A stretch of 9,334 nucleotides of DNA from contig JAGSHA010000100.1 of the NCBI GenBank assembly GCA_023954795.1, forward strand, positions 1 through 9,334, given 5' to 3'. Positions 1 to 6,026 of the stretch are shown piece by piece. How positions within the stretch are numbered: the first letter of the stretch is position 1; each line of letters starts with the position of its first letter. The position numbers and the translations under genes are program-made. The notes beneath the pieces are model-generated. The model made no database searches, had not been told where the DNA came from, and saw only the letters and a program-made list of their open reading frames with translations. The stretch is from Oceanospirillaceae bacterium. GTDB lineage: Bacteria > Pseudomonadota > Gammaproteobacteria > Pseudomonadales > Balneatricaceae.

Positions 1-834
1 ACCGGTACCGGAGCTTGGGAAGTATTCTCCAATCAGCTCGCCTTTACCTTCGTATTTGTCCCAGCCCAGCGCGCCGAATAACATGGCGGTATCGTGCATG
101 CCGCCTTCACCGGAACAGTGTTTGGCGTATTCTGGCAGGACCTTAAGGAACGTGGCGATTTCACCTTTTTCCCACAGCTCCAGCACACGCAGATCCATCT
201 GGCGGTTGAATTCACTGGAGATGGTAAAAGTGCCGTTGTTGGCTTCGTAGTCGTCGTTGGCCCAGATCTGATGAGAGAGGGAGCCGGATGCGAGCAGCAT
301 CACTTTGCTGTCGCTTTCTTTGATCGCTTCCATGATCGCTTCACCCAGTTTGCGGGATGATTCCAGGCTATGGACGGTGCACCAGCCCGCAACTGAAACG
401 ATTTTCAGGTCAGGAGCTTCGCGCATGATGAAGCGCATGGGTACGACGGTGCCGTATTCCAGATCGAGGCTTTCTACCTGATGGGAGAGGGTGAAGACCT
501 CTTTTGCCATCGCTTTTTCGGCGATTGCATCACCCAGCGCGGGGTTGCCCGCGAAGTCATATTCCAGATCCTGAATGAAATGCGGAAACTCGTGGCTGGT
601 ATAGTTGCCTTTGAAGTGAGCGTTGGAATTGATGTGATAACCGGCATTCACCAGCCAGTGGGTATCCAGCACAACGACCGTATCGGCACCGGCTTCGCGT
701 CCGCGACGACCGATCTCCTTCAGACCATCGATCGCTTGTTTGCGGCAACCTCGCAGTGGACCTTCTTCTACGGATTCAGACAGAAGCATGGTTGGTACGT
801 GAGTAATTTTTGCAGCCAGTACGACTTCGCCCAT
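1..834 (-). CDS. hpaD: Homoprotocatechuate (3,4-dihydroxyphenylacetate) 2,3-dioxygenase, 3' end cut by window
   Basis: This gene reads leftwards off the window edge; 278 codons are visible without a stop, and the last roughly 5-10 residues are probably missing, judging by the ~283-residue E. coli HpcB/HpaD. The N-terminus (MGEVVLAAKITHVPTM) and the DTHWLVN and LASGSLSHQ segments closely resemble the E. coli enzyme, a LigB-type (class III) extradiol dioxygenase. By family analogy the Fe(II) ligands should be His12, His59 (DTHW) and Glu243 (in GEGGMHD). The cytosolic enzyme opens the ring of homoprotocatechuate to 5-carboxymethyl-2-hydroxymuconate semialdehyde in 4-hydroxyphenylacetate breakdown. 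The ATG at 832-834 is preceded by a purine-rich GAGGTAAAGAGAG Shine-Dalgarno region. It is the first gene after a candidate promoter at 946-974 and lies downstream of the matching repressor gene hpaR. The assignment is firm from sequence resemblance. Confidence 0.93.
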   Translation of the reverse strand, partial: MGEVVLAAKITHVPTMLLSESVEEGPLRGCRKQAIDGLKEIGRRGREAGADTVVVLDTHWLVNAGYHINSNAHFKGNYTSHEFPHFIQDLEYDFAGNPALGDAIAEKAMAKEVFTLSHQVESLDLEYGTVVPMRFIMREAPDLKIVSVAGWCTVHSLESSRKLGEAIMEAIKESDSKVMLLASGSLSHQIWANDDYEANNGTFTISSEFNRQMDLRVLELWEKGEIATFLKVLPEYAKHCSGEGGMHDTAMLFGALGWDKYEGKGELIGEYFPSSGTG

Positions 835-934
835 CTCTCTTTACCTCATCAGTTTTTATATCGCACAGTTGAATGATGGATCAGACTAGGGCGGATTGCC
901 CGGTTCTGATTTTCATTGGATGCGCTTTTAATTA

Positions 935-966
935 AGATGTTAAGTAAATTAATTAATATGTTATCT
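935..966. promoter_or_regulatory. Candidate HpaR operator over the hpaD promoter
   Basis: An AT-rich stretch begins with AGATGTTAA and ends with ATGTTATCT, around the palindromes AATTAATT (947-954) and TTAATTAA (949-956). Read on the minus strand it contains ATAACAT and TTAACAT 21 nt apart, about two helical turns. MarR-family regulators such as HpaR bind AT-rich dyads of this kind. The half AGATAACATATTAA resembles AGATAATATCTTAA at the hpaR promoter. Binding by HpaR is inference from position and shared motif. Confidence 0.4.
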
Positions 967-974
967 AAAGTCAA
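946..974 (-). promoter_or_regulatory. Candidate promoter of hpaD
   Basis: On the minus strand TTGACT (969-974) and TAATTT (946-951) are separated by 17 nt, a good sigma-70 arrangement, about 110 nt upstream of the hpaD start. The spacer and -10 box lie inside an AT-rich dyad, so a bound repressor would block it. The gene-free stretch 835-1155 also holds an imperfect inverted repeat AGTGTT/AACACT (993-998/1010-1015), possibly the 3' end of the hpaR message; nothing else stands out there. Confidence 0.5.
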
Positions 975-1155
975 GCGTATGAGACCTAACTCAGTGTTGT
1001 TAATTTCGTAACACTTAGCCTTTAGTCTATGTTGGCGTGATGTGATAGGGTTTTAGGGCGCTGGAAACAGGGTGTGTTGAGGCAAGGGTGCAGGAGCACC
1101 GGAAGACAGTTTATCCAGTGCGTGCAGCGTTAAAATGAAAGCTGTTTTGAATGAT

Positions 1156-1578
1156 TCAGGGCTTGAGTTTACAAAGCTCTCCGAGCAGTTCGTTGAGCTG
1201 CTCCAGTTTGTCTTCGGAAATCTGTTCAGCCAGTGCCTTGTAGCGAGCTTCCAGACGGGGGCTGATGTCTTCAAACATCTGCTTGGCCTGGTCGGTCAGG
1301 CTCAGCAATACACGGCGCTGATCTTCCGGGGATTTACGACGCTGAATCAGACCCTGTTGCTCCAGGCGGTTGATAATACCTGTTAGGCTGGGGCTTAGAA
1401 TGCAGCAACGCTCAGCCAGTTGTTTGGATTCCAGCTCGGTGTATTCGTTAAGCGCACGAATAACACGCCATTGCTGTTCGGTCAGGGAGATCTCCTGCAG
1501 GATCGGTCGGAAAAAGCTCATGGTGGCTTCGCGGGCTTTCAGAAGCTGCAGCGGGATAGAGTCTTCGAACTTACGCAT
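1156..1578 (-). CDS. hpaR: MarR-family repressor of the homoprotocatechuate pathway
   Basis: A 140-residue cytosolic winged-helix regulator matching the HpaR/HpcR type: the LLKAREATMSFFRPI segment (12-26), LTEQQWRVIRAL (32-43), the recognition helix ILSPSLTGIINRLEQQG (60-76) and the wing with the DQRR motif (86-89) all resemble E. coli HpaR. HpaR represses the hpa/hpc operon until 4-hydroxyphenylacetate or related aromatic acids are present. The ATG at 1576-1578 has AAGGA 12 nt upstream. It stands immediately upstream of hpaD on the same strand with a 321-nt gap that holds a separate candidate promoter. In E. coli hpaR is instead divergent from the degradative operon. A motif just downstream of its own candidate -10 box suggests autoregulation. 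The family is certain, and the specific name is well supported by the neighbouring hpaD. Confidence 0.9.
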   Translation of the reverse strand: MRKFEDSIPLQLLKAREATMSFFRPILQEISLTEQQWRVIRALNEYTELESKQLAERCCILSPSLTGIINRLEQQGLIQRRKSPEDQRRVLLSLTDQAKQMFEDISPRLEARYKALAEQISEDKLEQLNELLGELCKLKP

Positions 1579-1597
1579 GGGGACAGGGTAATCCTTA

Positions 1598-1608
1598 AGA
1601 TATTATCT
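1598..1608. promoter_or_regulatory. Candidate autoregulatory operator of hpaR
   Basis: AGATATTATCT is a perfect 5-bp inverted repeat around a single central base. It lies just downstream of the candidate hpaR -10 box, at the expected transcription start, and 19 nt before the start codon. The minus-strand reading AGATAATATCTTAA differs from AGATAACATATTAA in the hpaD promoter by one gap and one base. The role is inferred. Confidence 0.4.
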
Positions 1609-1613
1609 GTTCT

Positions 1614-1642
1614 ATTGTCTCGGGATGGACTGCCCTTTTCAA
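1614..1642 (-). promoter_or_regulatory. Candidate hpaR promoter
   Basis: On the minus strand TTGAAA (1637-1642) and GACAAT (1614-1619) have 17-nt spacing, and the -10 box ends 35 nt before the hpaR start codon. The -35 box matches five of six consensus positions and the -10 box four of six. The divergent DUF3422 gene starts 190 nt from the hpaR start; no clear promoter for it was picked out. Confidence 0.45.
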
Positions 1643-1768
1643 GTCCGGTGCGTGTATTCATCTCTGCATATCGCCAGATAGCTCGCAGATTGGTATACGC
1701 AAAACAGCAGCAAGTCACCGTCACATAGATAACAGACCACTAAATGTAAAAGAGGAGTTGTAACTGAA

Positions 1769-3070
1769 GTGATGATGCAGACCCACGCACTTTATGACCA
1801 GATCACCAATGAAGTGCATGCTCGTCCATTCCAAAAAGTACAGGCACCGCTTTATTTGGTGCATATGGCGATTTCCCTGCCCTCTGAGCAGATGGATGAC
1901 GCTCATCAGGCGGCCTTGCAGCTGGCTTCAGAGTTGGAAATTGGTGAACAGGCTAACGATGACGGCTTCTTTTTCTTAAGCTCAGAAGAGTTCGCACTGC
2001 GCTTTGAGCGGCACAATGAGTTTTATAGTTTGACGCTGTATCACTTTGGTGCCGATTCTGAGGATATTTTCCCCCAACGCTGGAAGCCTCTGTTGTGTGA
2101 CGGCCGTTTGCCCGGAAAAATGCTCGCCGGTGTTGAAATCATCTTTCGTAAGCGCCGTGAAGATCCGCTTGCGTGGTGCAGAAAATACTTTGGTCAGCGT
2201 AACTTTGCGGCTGAAGAGTTTGGTGATCGCCAGCTTGCGGCCTCTGAGGTGATGAGCGGTGGCGCTACCGTCTGGACCGATTTTGCCGCGTGCGAAGAGA
2301 GTGGGCTGGTACGGGTTCTGGTGGAAGATCGTTCACTGCAGCCTTTTCAGGCGGGTCGACTGTTGCAACGTATCTGCGAAATTGAAACCTATCGACACGT
2401 TGCCTTGTTGGCGTTGCCCGCCGCGCATGCCGCGATGCCCCTGATCACCACGTTGGACAAGCAGCTTGCGGATATCACTCACCGTATGACCGCAGACAAC
2501 AAAGAACAGCCCTCGGAAGTACTGCAAGAGCTGATGACGTTGGCCGCACAGGTGGAAGAACTATCGGCGGACACAGCAAACCGCTTTTCAGCGAGCGAAG
2601 CTTATTTCGCCTTGTTAGATACCCGGCTGACGGAGCTGCGACAGGAGCGTATTGAAGGACTGCAGACGATCACCCAGTTTATGGAGCGGCGACTGGAACC
2701 GGCACGCAGAACCTGTCACGCAGCAGGACGCCGTATCGAGCAGCTATCGAAACGTATCGCCCGGGTGAGTGAACTGATTCGTTCGCAGGTCGACCTCTCC
2801 ATCGAACAACAGAACCGTGATCTGCTGGAAGCGCTGAATGGTCGGGCGCGTCGCCAACTTCGGTTACAAGCCAAGCTGGAGAGTTTCACCATTATCGTGG
2901 TGACCTACTACGCCTTTGACCTGATTGAACGCACCATCCGCAATACGGTGCCGGGTGAAGAGTTGCTGAATGACGTATTGATGGGCGTTAGCTTCTCGGT
3001 ACCTTTGATTGCAGGTGTGCTCTGGCTGTATGTGCGCCAGCTGCTCAAAGGCTACGACGAAGACGATTGA
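1769..3070 (+). CDS. DUF3422 family membrane-anchored protein
   Basis: A 433-residue protein recognisable as DUF3422 by its N-terminal NEVHARPF signature (14-21) followed by PLYLVHMAI. The middle (about 220-375) is rich in long charged helices likely to form coiled coils, including ELRQERIEGLQ and RIEQLSKRIARVSEL. The C-terminus has two membrane segments (about 380-392 and 410-427) and a short charged tail ending GYDEDD, so most of the protein should project from the inner membrane. No enzymatic motif is visible and the molecular function of the family is not known to me. GTG 1769, ATG 1772 and ATG 1775 are alternative in-frame starts; the Shine-Dalgarno AGAGGAG (1751-1757) is 11 nt before the GTG, so the most upstream is listed. 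It is divergent from hpaR and convergent with the gene at 3099. Confidence 0.85.
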   Translation: MMMQTHALYDQITNEVHARPFQKVQAPLYLVHMAISLPSEQMDDAHQAALQLASELEIGEQANDDGFFFLSSEEFALRFERHNEFYSLTLYHFGADSEDIFPQRWKPLLCDGRLPGKMLAGVEIIFRKRREDPLAWCRKYFGQRNFAAEEFGDRQLAASEVMSGGATVWTDFAACEESGLVRVLVEDRSLQPFQAGRLLQRICEIETYRHVALLALPAAHAAMPLITTLDKQLADITHRMTADNKEQPSEVLQELMTLAAQVEELSADTANRFSASEAYFALLDTRLTELRQERIEGLQTITQFMERRLEPARRTCHAAGRRIEQLSKRIARVSELIRSQVDLSIEQQNRDLLEALNGRARRQLRLQAKLESFTIIVVTYYAFDLIERTIRNTVPGEELLNDVLMGVSFSVPLIAGVLWLYVRQLLKGYDEDD

Positions 3071-3088
3071 GTACCCCGGTCATCTGCG

Positions 3089-3112
3089 TGGGAGTGCGTT
3101 ATCGCACTCCCA
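3089..3112. terminator. Hairpin between convergent genes, possible bidirectional terminator
   Basis: TGGGAGTGCG (3089-3098), loop TTAT, CGCACTCCCA (3103-3112): a perfect 10-bp stem with a tetraloop in the gap between the converging genes. No run of T follows on either strand, so it is not a classical intrinsic terminator; it may act with Rho or protect mRNA 3' ends. The TAA stop of the minus-strand gene is read from the loop. Confidence 0.5.
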
Positions 3113-4445
3113 GCGATTCCATCAGATAGAGTGCTGCCGTACCTGCCAGTAGCATCATTCCTGTGTACGGCAGGTTAGCTTGCAATATCTCACGGGCACT
3201 GCTGTGGAAGCGTGCCTGCAAAATAAAGCTCAGCCCGCTGAAGGTACTACCTGACATCGACAGCGCGGTAGCCAGCACATACGACACCGCCATCAGAGTG
3301 GGGGTTGTTGTGACATCGGCCAGCAGACCGGCAAAGATCGCCACCAAGGCCAACTGATGAATCCCCAATATCGCTAACACCACAATGGCCCACATCACTG
3401 CGGCGGCGACGGTTGCATCTGTACCGGATACCGGCAGGGTAATCAGGCCCACACTAATACAGGCTTTTACACCACCCGCCAGCAAACCTGCACTGAGAAA
3501 CAGTGAAATTTCAGCGCGCGCGTCAGCCAGTTTTCCGGTGACATGTCTGATCAGTTTTTTCCCTCCGGAAGTGATGCCGCTTTGCAGGGAAATCACGATA
3601 AAGGGCACCAATACCGCCAGAGAGGACACCACCGTAATGGTCGGCAGATCCGGATAGATCCACGCGATGATCAGCACGCCGCTGATCAACAGTGCCGGCA
3701 GTCGCAGGGTCGACGATTTCAATGGGTAGCCATCATATTGAGTCAGGCTACACGTACAGCGAAAACGTGCCTCAACCAGGGTGAGCACCAATCCCAGCAC
3801 AGCAAGGCTGATCGAATACGGATAGATCTCATGGATCTCAGCGGCGGGAACCTGCTCCAGCACCAGTGGCAGGATGCTGAGAAACGGTGACCAGAGCACC
3901 GCAAGACCAAAACCTCGCGACAGGATCATCCGTGACAGCAGATCGAGCCGATCTTTCCGCTGCACCTGATCACCCACCAGAATGACGGACGAGAAGTTGG
4001 CGATAGAAGCCAGCAGATGCATGCCGCCAAGGGTAAGAGAGAAACTACGGAAGCCTCGCAGACGGTCACTGCGCTCCAATCGGGTTGCCAGAACGATGAA
4101 GTTGACCGCCGTGAGCAGCATGGCCAGCTTCAGGTGTTCTTCTAATAGCGTTATCAGCGTGACCTGAGATCCTTGTGTCCATGCCCAGATCGCACCGGCC
4201 ATACCGATGCCTGCAAGTATCAGAATCTGTTTGCGTTGCTTTGGTTTTAGACGGGGCAGTTCAATCAGGACAAACACCCAGGCCAGAACAGTCGCAACAT
4301 AGGTGGTATCGATCAGGCCATAGGTATGGATCAGGACCAGCCCCCACATACTAAACAGTAAGATGCCAGACAGGCGGGTGTCGGGCCAGCATTCTACGGG
4401 ACGTTGAGACAAAGAGCGGAATAGAGATAGCATATAAATTAACAT
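3099..4445 (-). CDS. Polytopic inner-membrane protein, transporter-like, function unknown
   Basis: A 448-residue, very hydrophobic protein with about 10-12 predicted membrane segments. I do not recognise a named family. It appears to have two related halves: LGGMHLLASIANF (139-151) followed by a segment with SPF (176-196), and LGIHQLALVAIFA (360-372) followed by a segment with SGSTFSG (388-409). Each half has a GxH motif (His143 and His363) and then a serine/proline- or glycine-broken helix. Such pseudo-symmetry is typical of secondary carriers of the ion-transporter type, but the substrate cannot be read. The long soluble loop at 290-310 is basic. The ATG at 4445 has no good ribosome binding site; ATG 4433 (residue 5) is an equally possible start. 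It follows the LysR-type gene on the same strand after 98 nt, so the two may be co-transcribed. It has no signal of decay. Confidence 0.7.
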   Translation of the reverse strand: MLIYMLSLFRSLSQRPVECWPDTRLSGILLFSMWGLVLIHTYGLIDTTYVATVLAWVFVLIELPRLKPKQRKQILILAGIGMAGAIWAWTQGSQVTLITLLEEHLKLAMLLTAVNFIVLATRLERSDRLRGFRSFSLTLGGMHLLASIANFSSVILVGDQVQRKDRLDLLSRMILSRGFGLAVLWSPFLSILPLVLEQVPAAEIHEIYPYSISLAVLGLVLTLVEARFRCTCSLTQYDGYPLKSSTLRLPALLISGVLIIAWIYPDLPTITVVSSLAVLVPFIVISLQSGITSGGKKLIRHVTGKLADARAEISLFLSAGLLAGGVKACISVGLITLPVSGTDATVAAAVMWAIVVLAILGIHQLALVAIFAGLLADVTTTPTLMAVSYVLATALSMSGSTFSGLSFILQARFHSSAREILQANLPYTGMMLLAGTAALYLMESLGVR

Positions 4446-4474
4446 GTTAATAAATTATTAGTTGTCATGTTAAC
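4439..4474. promoter_or_regulatory. Paired TTAACAT motifs at start of the transporter-like gene
   Basis: A 12-bp palindrome TTAACATGTTAA (4439-4450) covers the annotated start codon, and CATGTTAA recurs at 4466-4473, 23 nt away. On the minus strand the layout (TTAACAT, 16 nt of A/T-rich DNA, TTAACATGTTAATT) resembles the hpaD promoter (ATAACAT, 14 nt, TTAACATCTTAATT). It may be an operator; if so, translation more likely starts at ATG 4433. Confidence 0.35.
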
Positions 4475-4543
4475 AATGTTTGGAGGGGAGGATCAACGCG
4501 CTTTGTGAAATGGCGCGCTGAGCATCTGTTCCGGGTAGGGCGC

Positions 4544-5467
4544 TTATAGGTCGGGAACGAAGGGATAGCTGCGAAAATAATCCAACATGAAATCCACAAA
4601 CAAGCGTGTCTTCTGCGGCAGGTTATCGCGAGATGGGTAAATTACATACACACCGAGTGGCTCCAATTTAAAATCGGGCAGTAGCTCAACCAGATCACCC
4701 TGTTCCAGTTCGGAAATGATATTGCATTCGGGCAGGGCGGTAATCCCGTTATTTGCCATCAGCAGACTGAACAACATCGCGGAATTGTCGGTTAGCATCC
4801 GACTGTTAAGTGGCACGCTGTACTCGTGTTCTTCGCGATCGGTCAGGGTAATCAGATTGCGGAACCGGTGGCGGGTCAGGCTGAGCCAGTTCATTTCGCG
4901 CAGCTCTTCCGGCGCAAGTGGTGCACGGTGTTTATGCAGGTACTCCGGCGTTGAGACAACCAGTTGTCGCGTCTCAAATAAACGACGAGCGATCAGGGAT
5001 GAGTCCTGTGGCCAGCCGATCCGAACCGTCACATCAATAGCACCGTCGGCCATACTGGCAACGTCATCCTGTACACACAGATCCATCTTTAAATGAGGAT
5101 GAAACTCCATAAAGTGGTTTAGCGCAGGCACAAGTACACGCGAGCCAAACAGGTTGCTACAGGCGACACGCAACGTACCGCTGTTTTCGCCGGTCAGATG
5201 GTCGGTCAGTTCGTCCAACCGCTCAACGCTTTGCAGTACTTCCTGGCAGCCGTTATAAAAGTGACGGCCGGATTCTGTCAGGCTCACATGACGGGTATCG
5301 CGGTTGAGCAGACGTAGCTTAGTTTCGGCTTCCAGGGTACTGATCGCCTGACTGACGGCGCCTTTATTCATGCCCAGCTGATAAGCCGCAGCGCTGAAAC
5401 TTCCTGCATCAACGACGCGGGTAAAACATCGAATTAAACGGAGCATATTGCTTCGCGATCCACCCAT
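4544..5467 (-). CDS. LysR-type transcriptional regulator
   Basis: A 307-residue LysR-family activator/repressor. The N-terminal winged helix (about residues 8-67: MLRLIRCFTRVVDAGSFSAA, then GAVSQAISTLE and the VSLTESG wing) is followed by a linker helix and a periplasmic-binding-like effector domain (from about residue 95, GTLRVACSN, to the C-terminus). It best resembles the large DmlR/CrgA-like subgroup by its RIGWPQDSSLIARRL and PALNHFMEFHPHL segments. ATG 5465-5467 is chosen because AAGGAG lies 6 nt upstream; an ATG nine codons earlier (5492-5494) lies inside the ffs promoter and has no ribosome site. A 13-bp inverted repeat CTTGATAATCAAG (5477-5489) overlaps that ribosome site and could serve autoregulation. 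The effector is unknown; the transporter-like gene downstream is the natural candidate target. Confidence 0.88.
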   Translation of the reverse strand: MGGSRSNMLRLIRCFTRVVDAGSFSAAAYQLGMNKGAVSQAISTLEAETKLRLLNRDTRHVSLTESGRHFYNGCQEVLQSVERLDELTDHLTGENSGTLRVACSNLFGSRVLVPALNHFMEFHPHLKMDLCVQDDVASMADGAIDVTVRIGWPQDSSLIARRLFETRQLVVSTPEYLHKHRAPLAPEELREMNWLSLTRHRFRNLITLTDREEHEYSVPLNSRMLTDNSAMLFSLLMANNGITALPECNIISELEQGDLVELLPDFKLEPLGVYVIYPSRDNLPQKTRLFVDFMLDYFRSYPFVPDL

Positions 5468-5476
5468 CAGAAACTC

Positions 5477-5489
5477 CTTGATAATCAAG
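5477..5489. promoter_or_regulatory. Inverted repeat overlapping lysR ribosome site and ffs -35 box
   Basis: CTTGAT-A-ATCAAG is a perfect 6-bp inverted repeat around one base. It overlaps the Shine-Dalgarno of the LysR gene (5474-5479) and the -35 box of the SRP RNA promoter (5478-5483). A protein bound here, for example the LysR protein, would affect both transcripts. This is inference from position. Confidence 0.3.
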
Positions 5490-5505
5490 ATCATGTTGGT
5501 ATACT
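5478..5505 (+). promoter_or_regulatory. Candidate promoter of the SRP RNA gene
   Basis: TTGATA (5478-5483) and TATACT (5500-5505) with 16-nt spacing form a strong sigma-70 promoter. It is followed by a GCGCGCC discriminator-like stretch, common at stable RNA promoters. The start would be near 5512, about 50 nt before the mature RNA, so a leader would need processing. The symmetric GTATAC in the -10 region could also serve the divergent LysR gene. Confidence 0.65.
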
Positions 5506-5539
5506 GCGCGCCTATCTTGAGTTATTCAACTCCTGATGG

Positions 5540-5555
5540 GGCTTAAATCTAAGCC
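5540..5555 (+). other. Small hairpin in the SRP RNA leader
   Basis: GGCTTA-AATC-TAAGCC is a perfect 6-bp stem with a four-base loop, six bases before the mature 4.5S RNA. It lies in the predicted precursor leader and could guide 5' processing. It could also be a chance palindrome. Confidence 0.3.
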
Positions 5556-5561
5556 GTGTTG

Positions 5562-5674
5562 TGGTGGCCCTGCTGGTCCTCCCGCAACGATAAACCGTGA
5601 ACCTGGTCAGGCCCGGAAGGGAGCAGCCACAGCGGTGGATTCGTGTGCCGGGATGTGGCTGGTGGGGTCACCCC
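5562..5674 (+). ncRNA. ffs: Signal recognition particle 4.5S RNA
   Basis: The RNA partner of Ffh in co-translational targeting of membrane proteins to the inner membrane. The diagnostic apical region is intact: GGTCAGGCCCGGAAGGGAGC with the GGAA tetraloop at 5615-5618, followed by AGCC, the Ffh-binding symmetric and asymmetric loops. TCCTCCCGCAACG near the 5' side and GTGTGCCGGGATGTGGCTGG on the 3' side match the E. coli RNA. The ends pair: GGTGGCCC (5563-5570) with GGGTCACC (5665-5672), with one G-U pair. About 113 nt agrees with the E. coli length of 114. A T-rich tract follows (5677-5718) without a classical terminator hairpin. The final 22 nt recur downstream (8401-8422), suggesting that the 3' end is a recombination target. 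Short reading frames over this RNA are spurious. Confidence 0.95.
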
Positions 5675-5680
5675 CAGTTT
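5651..5680 (+). repeat. SRP RNA 3' end, copy 1 (in ffs)
   Basis: The last bases of ffs and the adjoining flank. GGTGGGGTCACC (5661-5672) is repeated exactly at 8411-8422, and the ten bases before it match there at 7 of 10. GGGGTCACCCCCAGTTT (5664-5680) matches 6775-6791 at 13 of 17. The core GGTG-GGGT-CACC is itself dyad-symmetric. All copies are followed by a pyrimidine-rich, T-rich tract. Confidence 0.75.
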
Positions 5681-5690
5681 CCCTCCTTTG

Positions 5691-5711
5691 TTTTTCATTT
5701 TTCATTTTTCA
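5691..5711 (+). repeat. Three tandem copies of TTTTTCA after ffs
   Basis: Three perfect 7-nt units (5691-5697, 5698-5704, 5705-5711) followed by a partial TTTTTTC. The tract lies where ffs transcription should end and is a candidate for slippage-driven length variation. On RNA it would be a U-rich tail. Confidence 0.7.
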
Positions 5712-5826
5712 TTTTTTCTGAATACTTCCTCGATTATTTATTCGAACGAATTTTCTCTTCGAACGCATGCGTGTGTTGTCATTATTTCGGCTGAAATATT
5801 TATTCTGACGCTTTCGCTGGAGCGGA

Positions 5827-5860
5827 GATCGTACGTTGTTGTAGCTTGCTATTGGCTGAA
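5827..5860 (+). other. Conserved 34-nt element, copy A
   Basis: GATCGTACG, six variable bases, TAGCTTGCTA, one variable base, TGGCTGAA. It matches 6923-6956 at 29 of 34 positions while the surrounding DNA has diverged much more, which suggests function. It contains the palindromes CGTACG and TAGC-TT-GCTA. It lies 166 nt before the start of the gene at 6027. Function unknown; a protein-binding or recombination-related site is possible. Confidence 0.55.
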
Positions 5861-6026
5861 TAAAACGTTCGTCGCCTAAGCCCTCTCCGCAATACCACTT
5901 ATTTACCGCGTGAGCTTACCCGAGATGTTTTAGAGAGAGCGTTTTGACCGATTCTAGGTCTATGCATCTTCGGCCTCAGCTACTAAGCTAAAAATAATCT
6001 AGGACTAAAGAAAAAAGGAGTTAGTG

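Larger units (their letters stand above)
5672..5860 (+). repeat. Degenerate duplicated intergenic block, copy A
   Basis: After ffs the blocks CCCCAGTTT (5672-5680), GAACGCATG (5761-5769) and a 34-nt element ending GGCTGAA (5827-5860) occur in the same order and similar spacing as at 6783-6956. The DNA between them is weakly alike. This is seen by eye, without a computed alignment. The gene-free stretch 5675-6026 otherwise holds three TTTTTCA repeats, a doubled TTCGAACG (5741-5748, 5758-5765) and no clear promoter for the gene at 6027. Confidence 0.65.

Noticed and set aside
94..876. Plus-strand open frames of 88 and 131 codons
   Set aside because: They are antisense to hpaD, whose motifs and E. 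coli similarity are unmistakable.
3543..3890. Plus-strand 115-codon open frame
   Set aside because: Antisense to the transporter-like gene, with Gln/His/Arg-rich composition typical of a shadow frame and no ribosome site.
5691..5711. CRISPR-like or integron attC interpretation of the repeats
   Set aside because: The TTTTTCA units are only 7 nt without spacers. The ffs-end copies lack the conserved core and length of attC sites and no integron integrase is present.
5536..5879. Open frames of 61-78 codons over and after ffs
   Set aside because: They overlap the SRP RNA and a T-rich tract, encode low-complexity Phe/Ser-rich sequence, and have no ribosome site.
6024..6026. GTG as start of the small acidic protein
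   Set aside because: Only 3 nt separate it from AAGGAG; the next codon, ATG 6027, has normal 6-nt spacing.
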